Assembly: GCA_910577105.1 (NCBI GenBank)
Contig: CAJTMB010000056.1
Coordinates: 1-8,369, forward strand
Direction of reading: 5' to 3'
Source of the DNA: an uncultured Lachnospiraceae bacterium
GTDB lineage: Bacteria; Bacillota; Clostridia; Lachnospirales; Lachnospiraceae
Length of the DNA: 8,369 nt
Positions 1 to 5,215 of this stretch are shown here, one piece after another; positions within the stretch are counted from its first letter, which is position 1; each line of letters starts with the position of its first letter. The notes under the pieces are model-generated. The model saw only the letters and a program-made list of their open reading frames with translations, ran no database searches and was not told the origin of the DNA. A program made the position numbers and the translations under genes.

Positions 1-39
1 AGGTGTTAAAGGATTATCTGCGGTCAGTGTAACATATGT

Positions 40-75
40 TTGACAAACCTACAATAATTAAAAATATGCTATAAA
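40..75 (+). promoter_or_regulatory. Candidate promoter ahead of the broken plus-strand gene
   Basis: A perfect -35 box, TTGACA, lies at 40-45. Downstream is TATGCT at 65-70 (19-bp spacing, 4 of 6 matches to TATAAT), and overlapping it TATAAA at 70-75 preceded by TG at 67-68, which has the form of an extended -10 element. Neither combination has ideal spacing, because the extended -10 is 24 bp from the -35. The extended -10 could work alone. The surroundings are very AT-rich, so chance matches are likely. It points toward the remnant gene that begins about 50 bp downstream. Bases 1-39 hold only short open frames ending at a TAA (30-32) or a TGA (41-43). They may be the end of an upstream gene, but too little is present to say. 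Confidence 0.35.
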
Positions 76-121
76 GAAATTATTCTTATTATTTATTGTA
101 TACTTTTATCTGATAAAGTAG

Positions 122-645
122 AAAAAAATAGGGGCTGCAGAAATTGCAAATGAATTTCAGGATGAAATCATTCCGCTGTCCGGAATACTTGCTGATGCAT
201 ATGCAAGGTCCGGCTTGGATAAAGATTTGTTGGTTAAAATCGAGAATCATAAATTGGAAATGTTTGATAAGGATGAAAAAGGAAAGGTGACAGGAGTAAA
301 ATTCAGTAAGGAAGAAAAGGATAAAGCGGAAGATACGATAGATATGTGCATTCAGAATCTGGCAAATAAGCTGGAATATTTTGGCATATGTTTAACAGCG
401 GAATTGCAGACGAGGATACAGTTTATCAGTCTTTACATAGTGTTTTCTTTCAGTGTGTTCATATGATGTATGTATTTATCTTTTTTTCTAACACGTCGGA
501 AAGTGACAGGTTTTTTGCTAATATGTCATCTCTCTATGTACGTTGGAAAGAACGCTATGACAAATTAGTGGAACAGGAAAATGAAGAGTTGATAAATCTG
601 AAAAAGAATGTAAAAGAAAGAATTGTTGTAAAAGTAAAAAAATGA
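122..645 (+). pseudogene. Frameshifted remnant of a DUF4760-like membrane-anchored protein
   Basis: Two overlapping plus-strand frames read as one protein. Frame 2 is open from 122 (just after a TAG at 119-121) and gives AAEIANEFQDEIIPLSG, then DKDLLVKIENHKLEMFDKDE, then ANKLEYFGIC. Frame 1 continues with FNSGIADEDTVYQSL and then SLYVRWKERYDKL, ending at TGA 643-645. One extra T in the run at 391-393 would join them. The pattern of an 'IIP' helix, 'K.E...F', an 'EYF..C...GI.DE..VY.SL' segment and an 'LY.RW' tail resembles DUF4760-type proteins, which usually have one N-terminal membrane helix. A hydrophobic stretch (LFLLFIVYFYLI) lies in the same frame before the TAG, but no start codon precedes it. 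The only start available to frame 2 is a TTG at 215 with weak AAGG upstream, which would lose the first conserved helix. The function of the family is not established. A sequencing error in the T run, or real translation of a shorter product, cannot be excluded. Confidence 0.6.
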
Positions 646-663
646 GGCATTAGGCCTCATTTT
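639..663. terminator. Shared terminator between convergent genes
   Basis: A perfect 10-bp inverted repeat, AAAATGAGGC at 639-648 and GCCTCATTTT at 654-663, encloses a 5-nt loop. Read on the minus strand, the stem runs straight into seven consecutive T residues and then ACTTTTAC, a good Rho-independent terminator for the 39-codon gene whose TAA lies in the loop (650-652). On the plus strand the only T run is the TTTT ending the stem, so termination of the converging remnant would be weaker. The TGA of that remnant lies in the left arm. Confidence 0.75.
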
Positions 664-769
664 CGCTTGTTGCTATTATATTTATAATGATAGAGTCTAA
701 ATCTTCCGAATTGTTTTTAGGAATGCCAAAGGTTGTATCATTTAAAATATCGTTAATAGGAAAGTACAT
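650..769 (-). CDS. Small acidic peptide of 39 aa, with its own promoter and terminator
   Basis: This ORF is too short for usual cut-offs but has every expression signal. ATG at 769-767 is preceded by a strong AAAAAGGAGG (777-786) at a 7-nt spacing. A promoter-like pair lies at 811-838, and the TAA sits in the loop of a terminator hairpin. The product begins MYFPINDILNDTTFGIPKNN and ends in SIIINIIATSENEA. It has seven Asp/Glu against one Lys, so it is strongly acidic. It has no cysteine, no signal peptide and no convincing membrane segment, because the isoleucine-rich patch (residues 27-32) is too short. I do not recognise a family. It follows the tail operon on the same strand but is separated from it by the 872-913 terminator, so it looks like an independently expressed accessory (moron-type) gene. 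An acidic phage peptide could be a small inhibitor or antitoxin-like partner, but nothing in the sequence shows that. It could also be the 5' fragment of a once longer gene. Confidence 0.6.
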   Translation of the reverse strand: MYFPINDILNDTTFGIPKNNSEDLDSIIINIIATSENEA

Positions 770-776
770 ATGATAG

Positions 777-786
777 CCTCCTTTTT
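777..786 (-). promoter_or_regulatory. Strong Shine-Dalgarno of the 39-codon gene
   Basis: The minus strand reads AAAAAGGAGG, then 7 nt, then the ATG at 769. This is among the best ribosome sites in the window, and it is the main reason to accept the short ORF as a real gene. Confidence 0.7.
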
Positions 787-810
787 GTATGGATTCTCTT
801 TTTCACTTAT

Positions 811-838
811 ATTATATTCACTAAAGAAAAAAAATCAA
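811..838 (-). promoter_or_regulatory. Sigma-A-like promoter for the 39-codon gene
   Basis: On the minus strand, TTGATT (838-833, 4 of 6 matches to TTGACA) is followed after 16 bp by a perfect TATAAT (816-811). Initiation would fall near 804, giving a leader of about 35 nt that holds the Shine-Dalgarno. It lies just past the tail-operon terminator, so it would give transcription independent of late tail genes. The AT-rich context raises the chance of a random match, but position and spacing fit well. Confidence 0.55.
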
Positions 839-871
839 CATATTTGTTTCTTTTTTATTCTCTTTAAAATA

Positions 872-913
872 ACAATCAGGGAAACCTTCATAATGGCAGG
901 TTTCCCTGATTGT
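872..913 (-). terminator. Rho-independent terminator of the tail operon
   Basis: A perfect 16-bp inverted repeat (872-887 against 898-913) with a 10-nt loop lies 15 bp past the stop of the last tail gene. Each arm carries a central GGGAAACC or GGTTTCCC core. On the minus strand the stem is followed by TATTTTAAAG, a short, interrupted T tract. It closes the tail transcription unit and insulates it from the small gene beyond. Confidence 0.8.
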
Positions 914-928
914 ATAAACAGCCTTGTT

Positions 929-1174
929 TTATGGTGTGGAAATATCCTCGTCGGCAACCGGCTGTATCCAGAAAAGTTTTCCCTGCATTTCCTCTTCCGT
1001 GGGTTCCTGTAAGGAATAATATTCATCCGGGGCTGCCGTTTTGTTTAAAAGGTGTATCTGGATTTCCCTTAATTTGTTCTGCATGGCGTTGCAAATGGAA
1101 GCTTTAAAGCCCGCAGGAGTCCCGTCAGCGTTTAAGTCGCTGTGCGGTACAAAAGAAAGAGTCTGTTGTGTCAT
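929..1174 (-). CDS. Small tail-operon protein of unknown function (81 aa)
   Basis: This is the last gene of the tail operon. ATG at 1174 is preceded by AGGAGG (1183-1188) at an 8-nt spacing; the site overlaps the TAG of the upstream gene, so the two are probably translationally linked. The product begins MTQQTLSFVPHSDLNADGTP and has an amphipathic, probably helical middle (about residues 24-46, ASICNAMQNKLREIQIHLLN). An acidic, proline-containing tail follows with KLFWIQPVADEDISTP at the end. It has no signal peptide or membrane segment, so it does not look like a holin. Its family is not recognised. Its place directly after the hub and the 108-aa gene suggests a small baseplate component or assembly factor, but that rests on context alone. 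Confidence 0.75.
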   Translation of the reverse strand: MTQQTLSFVPHSDLNADGTPAGFKASICNAMQNKLREIQIHLLNKTAAPDEYYSLQEPTEEEMQGKLFWIQPVADEDISTP

Positions 1175-1186
1175 CAGTATTTCCTC

Positions 1187-1513
1187 CTAATATTCCATGT
1201 ACCAGCTGCTGCCTTCGTCCTGTGTGGGAGGCTCTGCATCCGATATCATCTGTGTGATGGTGGACAGGGCGGCAATGCCGGTATTGTAAATTTCTTCTTC
1301 CAGATAGTTTAAGTATTTTGTGTTAATGATATAAGGCGCAAGGACAGCCTGGTTTGCCGTAAGCAGCGTGTTTGCCGATTTGATATCTCCCTGTTTCATA
1401 AATGCGTTATATTGGTTCACTAAATCGATTACGGCATCGTCCACATCCCTGCGTGTGCCGGTGGCAATGCATTCGGTGGGATAGTGGCTGCCGAAGGTTC
1501 TCTGATAATTCAT
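1187..1513 (-). CDS. Small helical tail-module protein (108 aa)
   Basis: ATG at 1513 is preceded by AAAGGAAGG (1521-1529), which overlaps the TAA of the hub gene at 1528-1530, indicating tight coupling. The product begins MNYQRTFGSHYPTECIA, then reads as mostly helical: DVDDAVIDLVNQYNAFM at about 23-39, a 'QGDIKSANTLL' segment at 41-51 that looks like a short helical hairpin, and NYLEEEIYNTGIAALSTIT at 69-87. It ends in a tryptophan- and tyrosine-containing tail (SSWYMEY). My impression is that similar proteins follow the hub gene in other Clostridia phages, but I cannot name a family. The role is inferred from context: a minor baseplate part or a chaperone for tail-tip assembly. The low cysteine content and lack of a membrane segment fit a cytoplasmic assembly protein. 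Confidence 0.75.
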   Translation of the reverse strand: MNYQRTFGSHYPTECIATGTRRDVDDAVIDLVNQYNAFMKQGDIKSANTLLTANQAVLAPYIINTKYLNYLEEEIYNTGIAALSTITQMISDAEPPTQDEGSSWYMEY

Positions 1514-1527
1514 ATTTTTTCCTTCCT

Positions 1528-3123
1528 TTAATTGATATATAATGGATAGAATCTGTGCAGGGTGATGCTGGAAGTCATCCCGCCCAAGTCATGGGAAATG
1601 GATTTTACAATGTATTCATGGATTTGGGAATCCTGCTGTTTTTTGTAGGAAACCTTAACATTGACATCCAGAAAAGGTATCATTTTTGTGGTTAGTGTCA
1701 CGGTATCGTTTACGGTGGAGGATTGCTTGTTGTAATAAACCGCATTTGCCGTGGCGGTACTATCAGACATGATATTGTCAAAAGCATCCCCGGATTTGGT
1801 ATCCAGTACAATGCCCAATTTCTGTATGGTAAACGGATTGTCCTCCTCCACGCGAAAGGTCACTGCCTCGCAGTTGTATTTTTTGGAAAAGTATTCCTTG
1901 GTATAGATTGCATCTTCAGCGTTGTTGGTTAATACGCAAATGGCATGGGGCTGGTATTGGCCCAGATAATATGCTGCATAAGCTCCCTTGTCATATACGA
2001 TTTTGACGCAGCATACGGAACCTGCCGGAATAGTTCCCATTGCGAGGGCCTCTCTTGTATACTCGGTCAGGATGGGAATGGGAGGGAGGGTGCCAACGGA
2101 CAGTTCCATGGAAGCAGTGTTTGTTTCAGGCGCTTTGAAAGTGATGATGTCTCCGTATGCATATGAGGTGTAGTCTGCAAGGGTAATCTGATACCTGTTT
2201 CCCGATACTGTGCAGGATTCGGCATATCTGTCCACTTCGTATGTTTTCCCAAATACTTCCGTGACATTTTTGACGGAAGTAATGTCATAGTCGGTATTTT
2301 CCGAGTTTTCTGCCAAAAGAATCTGTTGCAGATAATCATTATCCAGCACAATGGCATCGTTGTCACAGGAAGGAATCATATGAAAACAGAAATTGTTGTA
2401 GATGTCAAAATACATTTCACAGTTCGGGTATAAATCCCTTATATCCGTCAGAATTTCGCTGACATAACATCCACAATGATAGGTCAGGTCATGGGGGAGC
2501 TGGTTCCAAAGTGGATTGTCAGCCCGGTAACTCTCGTAATCGGGATTGTAGGTATCCATTCCGTTAAATTCGCCGATATCCTGAAGGATGTGGGGTTCTA
2601 TTCCGGCTTCTGTAAGTACTGAGAGAGCAGCCTGTCTGATGGTAATCTTATCACCGTTTTTGTCATAAACCGGGATGAGGATGGTGGGTGTTCCTCCTAT
2701 CTGCCCGTTTCTTGTGCCATCCAGTTTGGTAAACCAGTCGGACAAGTCCATGGTAAGCGTATTGGAAACGGCATCATAAGAAGTGTTGGTGCCGGTAATC
2801 GTATATCTTCCGCATTCGTACCAGATGTATTCTTCCTCCCTGATATGAAAAATGCCAATCTGGAACTGCAGGTCATATCCGAGCAGGCTTTCAATTTTCT
2901 GCTCCATCTGCCAGAAGGCTTTGGGCCGTGCGTCAGGCTGCATAGTGATGGAAAGGGTTCTCCTTACATCGGAAGTCGAGTCCACACTGTAATTGCCTGT
3001 ATCGGTGATTCCGGTCAGTGAGTCCATCACCCTGCCGTTTTTTAACAGATATACCCTGTATTTGTAATGCAAATCGGATTGCAGCAGGATGTCCCTGTCC
3101 GTATTTGTAATATTATACTTCAT
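1528..3123 (-). CDS. Baseplate hub / tail-tip protein (gp27-like or DUF5048-like, 531 aa)
   Basis: This is the largest complete gene in the window. ATG at 3123 is preceded by GAAAGGA at about 10 nt; the upstream stop is only 15 bp away. The N-terminus (about 1-65) holds YKYRVYLLKNGRVMDSLTGI and then DVRRTLSITM, a beta-rich pattern typical of hub N-domains. A second beta section has GRYTITGTNTSYDAVSNTLT (105-124) and DLSDWFTKLDG. ITIRQAALSVLTEAGIEP (160-177) looks like the helical insertion common in hubs. The C-terminus at 503-531 reads EYIVKSISHDLGG, then SSITLHRFYPLYIN, a characteristic ending for hub or tail-associated proteins of Firmicutes phages. The expected role is a ring closing the tail tube and carrying the spike. 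No peptidase or lysozyme motif is seen, so any cell-wall hydrolase must be encoded elsewhere. It is coupled to the 302-aa gene upstream and the 108-aa gene downstream. Confidence 0.75.
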   Translation of the reverse strand: MKYNITNTDRDILLQSDLHYKYRVYLLKNGRVMDSLTGITDTGNYSVDSTSDVRRTLSITMQPDARPKAFWQMEQKIESLLGYDLQFQIGIFHIREEEYIWYECGRYTITGTNTSYDAVSNTLTMDLSDWFTKLDGTRNGQIGGTPTILIPVYDKNGDKITIRQAALSVLTEAGIEPHILQDIGEFNGMDTYNPDYESYRADNPLWNQLPHDLTYHCGCYVSEILTDIRDLYPNCEMYFDIYNNFCFHMIPSCDNDAIVLDNDYLQQILLAENSENTDYDITSVKNVTEVFGKTYEVDRYAESCTVSGNRYQITLADYTSYAYGDIITFKAPETNTASMELSVGTLPPIPILTEYTREALAMGTIPAGSVCCVKIVYDKGAYAAYYLGQYQPHAICVLTNNAEDAIYTKEYFSKKYNCEAVTFRVEEDNPFTIQKLGIVLDTKSGDAFDNIMSDSTATANAVYYNKQSSTVNDTVTLTTKMIPFLDVNVKVSYKKQQDSQIHEYIVKSISHDLGGMTSSITLHRFYPLYIN

Positions 3124-3138
3124 CTTTTTTCATTCCTT

Positions 3139-4047
3139 TCACGATGTCCACCACTTTGCGTCCACATCGGACAGGCCGTTTTCATAAAGTGACTTCATGT
3201 CGTTTATATCCCCCACTTCAGTCCATTCAAAGTTGATGCTTCTCAAGTCACGATGTCCGTACTGGGAATCGGTGGGGGCTCCGGTCACTTTTATCATCCA
3301 GATTCGTCCGTCATGAATTTTTAAGATTAGGGGTTTTTTGCTGACAAGCCTTTCTTTCAGGCTGTTTCTGTAACGCAGTCCGTCACCCGTCCTGACTTCA
3401 CCGGTAGTTTCATCCATTTGGATAAAGCTACCTGTGACAGAGCCGCTTTCGTAATTGACATCGGAATTGGACACAACGGAGACATATTTGCTGTTTAGGA
3501 GCCTGATTATCTGATTTGCCATATTTTTGCTGGTATCACAGCCATCGACATCATAGATGGTCCCGAACAGGCAGTCTTTGTCCGCAATGTAGTAACCTTC
3601 AAATTCAGAATATACGCTGTCTAGTATAAAAGAGTTCTCAATTCCATTTGTGTAGGAAGACACACAGTATTGATACTCTGTCTGGCTGCGGGCGTATTTG
3701 TCCGTGAAGGAGATTTCAAAATCGGACACTTCATGAATTTCTTTAGCAAAGATAACAATCCACTGCGTGCTCCCGACCTCTCTTCTCTTGATAACAACAT
3801 AGTCGGTGTTCCGTAAAGAGAATCCGGTATTTCCGGCATCAAAATTTTCGTTGAACGGGGCATTGATTTTTGTATTGTAATCCCATTCATCTGATATATC
3901 ACAAACTTCCATTCCGGCATCGGATGTCAGTACCAGATGGTTATAGGTGCCGTCAAATAGCCGGATTTCGGTGATTTTTGCCAAATCCATGGCAGGGGGA
4001 TACGAAGCATTTGCCCCGCCATGGAAAGCATTTCCTAAAAAAATCAT
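3139..4047 (-). CDS. Distal-tail / baseplate protein (302 aa)
   Basis: ATG at 4047 is preceded by GAGAGG at 5 nt, a weaker site than its neighbours have, and by a GC-rich hairpin (4063-4078). Residues 25-110 are beta-rich (ITEIRLFDGTYNHLVLTSDA, TDYVVIKRREVGSTQWIVIF). A segment near 112-135 (SFTDKYARSQTEYQYCVSSYTNG) resembles one Fn3-like domain. The C-terminal part (about 220-291) has LRYRNSLKERL, KPLILKIHDGRIWMIKVTGA and SINFEWTEVGDINDMKSLY. The 'DGR.W.V.V.G ... F.W.E.GD' pattern recalls distal-tail (Dit-like) proteins, which form the platform between tube and hub. Its position directly before the hub fits that role. The identification rests on pattern and context. It could instead be another baseplate adaptor or a carbohydrate-binding tail protein. 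A Met at residue 20 is a less likely start because it has no good ribosome site. Confidence 0.65.
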   Translation of the reverse strand: MIFLGNAFHGGANASYPPAMDLAKITEIRLFDGTYNHLVLTSDAGMEVCDISDEWDYNTKINAPFNENFDAGNTGFSLRNTDYVVIKRREVGSTQWIVIFAKEIHEVSDFEISFTDKYARSQTEYQYCVSSYTNGIENSFILDSVYSEFEGYYIADKDCLFGTIYDVDGCDTSKNMANQIIRLLNSKYVSVVSNSDVNYESGSVTGSFIQMDETTGEVRTGDGLRYRNSLKERLVSKKPLILKIHDGRIWMIKVTGAPTDSQYGHRDLRSINFEWTEVGDINDMKSLYENGLSDVDAKWWTS

Positions 4048-4062
4048 AATTTCCTCTCATTC

Positions 4063-4078
4063 TGCCGCTGCGGCGGCA
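4063..4078 (-). other. GC-rich hairpin just upstream of the 302-aa gene
   Basis: TGCCGC (4063-4068) and GCGGCA (4073-4078) form a perfect 6-bp stem with a 4-nt loop in a 38-bp intergenic gap. On the minus strand it lies between the stop of the 364-aa gene and the GAGAGG of the 302-aa gene, with no T run after it, so it is not a standard terminator. It may mark an RNA processing or stabilising site, or tune translation of the downstream gene. It stands out as very GC-rich against its surroundings. Confidence 0.45.
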
Positions 4079-4085
4079 CAGGCAG

Positions 4086-5180
4086 TCAATAAAACTTATG
4101 GTATGTGCGCAGGCTGTAGGAAGAATCAATCCTCTTTACTTCAAAAACAATAAAGGCGTCATCATCATAGCCGGGGTTAATGATTTCCAAAAGTTTTCCG
4201 CTTTCAGTCACAAGAAACTCTTCGTCTGAAGTGGATAGCCTGGATTTGGGGAGTGGGCTGTAAAGGACGCAGTTATCTGTAGCAAACTCGCAGTAATAGA
4301 GATTGCATATATGTACTATGCGCAATGTGAAAGCGCCGTTTTCTGCCTGCCAGAATACGCCTAAGGGCAATTTTTTTGCTTCTACAAACAGGGAGAAGTC
4401 CCCGTCAAGTGAAAAGCCTTCGTTATAGGTTACCGCATTGTCAAATAGGGTTACGGCACCGTCATTGAAAAAATAGTTATCATTTAGCAGCTGATAACCT
4501 ATGGATTTGATATTGGTTTTGATGGAAATACAGCCATGATGGCCGTCATTTTCCAATACCAATACCGCGTTTGTGGGAACCACATTATAATTAACGGTTA
4601 CCTGCCGGTATCCGGTGTCCAGCTGGTAGCCGTGCATGGTTTCCCCGATGGCGCGGTAATAGTAGGTACAGTTGTTCTGCAGACTGCTAAATGTAAAATA
4701 CATGTCTTCTCCCGCAAAGAAAATGCGGGAACTGTTCAACATGTTGTAATCAGTGTCATAAAGGAAAAATTGATATGACTTCAAGGGCTCTCCCTCCTCC
4801 TGCACATAGGAGAGGGGAAGGGTGATATGGGCATTTTTACAGACTGCAGGCACATTTTTTATGGAAAATACGGGCCGGCTGTAACAATAGAATAACGTGT
4901 TTTCCGATAAACTGCTTTTATTATCGTCAGCATCAAATACCTGTATCATTGCGGTGTAACATTTTCCTGTTTGTAAAGTGCCGGCGGGAATGGTGTGCAG
5001 CAGTTTCATGGTCAGCTGCGTTTCATCATATACGGTTTCATAGGTTTCGGCATCCATAATTACGGCGCGGTTTTTGACGGCCTGATTATCCGTGTATGTA
5101 AACCGTATATCATACGGACCGTAAGGGTCCATCACGCCGATTGCGATGATGGAAGGGGTAGCCAATGTTTTAGATGGCAT
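4086..5180 (-). CDS. Ig/Fn3-like and lectin-like tail adhesin candidate (364 aa)
   Basis: ATG at 5180 is preceded by a near-perfect AAAGGAGG (5188-5195) at 7 nt. Three regions can be read. Residues 1-100 look like an Ig/Fn3-type beta sandwich (YDIRFTYTDNQAVKNRAVIM, then LHTIPAGTLQTGKCYTAMIQ and VFDADDNKSSLS). Residues 103-198 look like a second one (PLKSYQFFLYDTDYNMLNSS, then SLQNNCTYYYRAIGET). Residues 200-364 contain SLDGDFSLFVEAKKLPLG and WQAENGAFTLRI, recalling concanavalin/laminin-G-type jelly rolls that bind sugars. Such domain strings are common in phage receptor-binding proteins, so the likely role is attachment to the host surface or structural decoration of the baseplate. Eight cysteines (74, 99, 114, 171, 217, 292, 297, 304) are many for a protein assembled in the cytoplasm. 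There is no signal peptide. It lies between the fibre and the distal-tail gene. No exact family can be named. Confidence 0.6.
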   Translation of the reverse strand: MPSKTLATPSIIAIGVMDPYGPYDIRFTYTDNQAVKNRAVIMDAETYETVYDETQLTMKLLHTIPAGTLQTGKCYTAMIQVFDADDNKSSLSENTLFYCYSRPVFSIKNVPAVCKNAHITLPLSYVQEEGEPLKSYQFFLYDTDYNMLNSSRIFFAGEDMYFTFSSLQNNCTYYYRAIGETMHGYQLDTGYRQVTVNYNVVPTNAVLVLENDGHHGCISIKTNIKSIGYQLLNDNYFFNDGAVTLFDNAVTYNEGFSLDGDFSLFVEAKKLPLGVFWQAENGAFTLRIVHICNLYYCEFATDNCVLYSPLPKSRLSTSDEEFLVTESGKLLEIINPGYDDDAFIVFEVKRIDSSYSLRTYHKFY

Positions 5181-5215
5181 GGTAAAACCTCCTTTATGGG
5201 TAATTGTGTTGATGA

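Noticed and set aside
1..43. Possible C-terminus of an upstream plus-strand gene
   Set aside because: Two frames reach stops (TAA at 30-32, TGA at 41-43) after at most 13 codons; too short to support either.
386..396. Programmed ribosomal frameshift in the DUF4760-like gene
   Set aside because: ATA TGT TTA ACA does not fit the X XXY YYZ slippery pattern and no strong downstream stem is evident; a one-base deletion is simpler.
675..688. AT-only palindrome ATTATA-TT-TATAAT as an operator
   Set aside because: It falls within the coding region of the 39-codon gene (isoleucine/asparagine codons), and AT-rich palindromes are common by chance.
770..1012. Plus-strand 80-aa frame with a hydrophobic start, holin-like at first sight
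   Set aside because: It runs through the promoter of the small gene, the tail terminator and the end of the 81-aa gene, and has no ribosome site; the hydrophobicity comes from AT-rich DNA.
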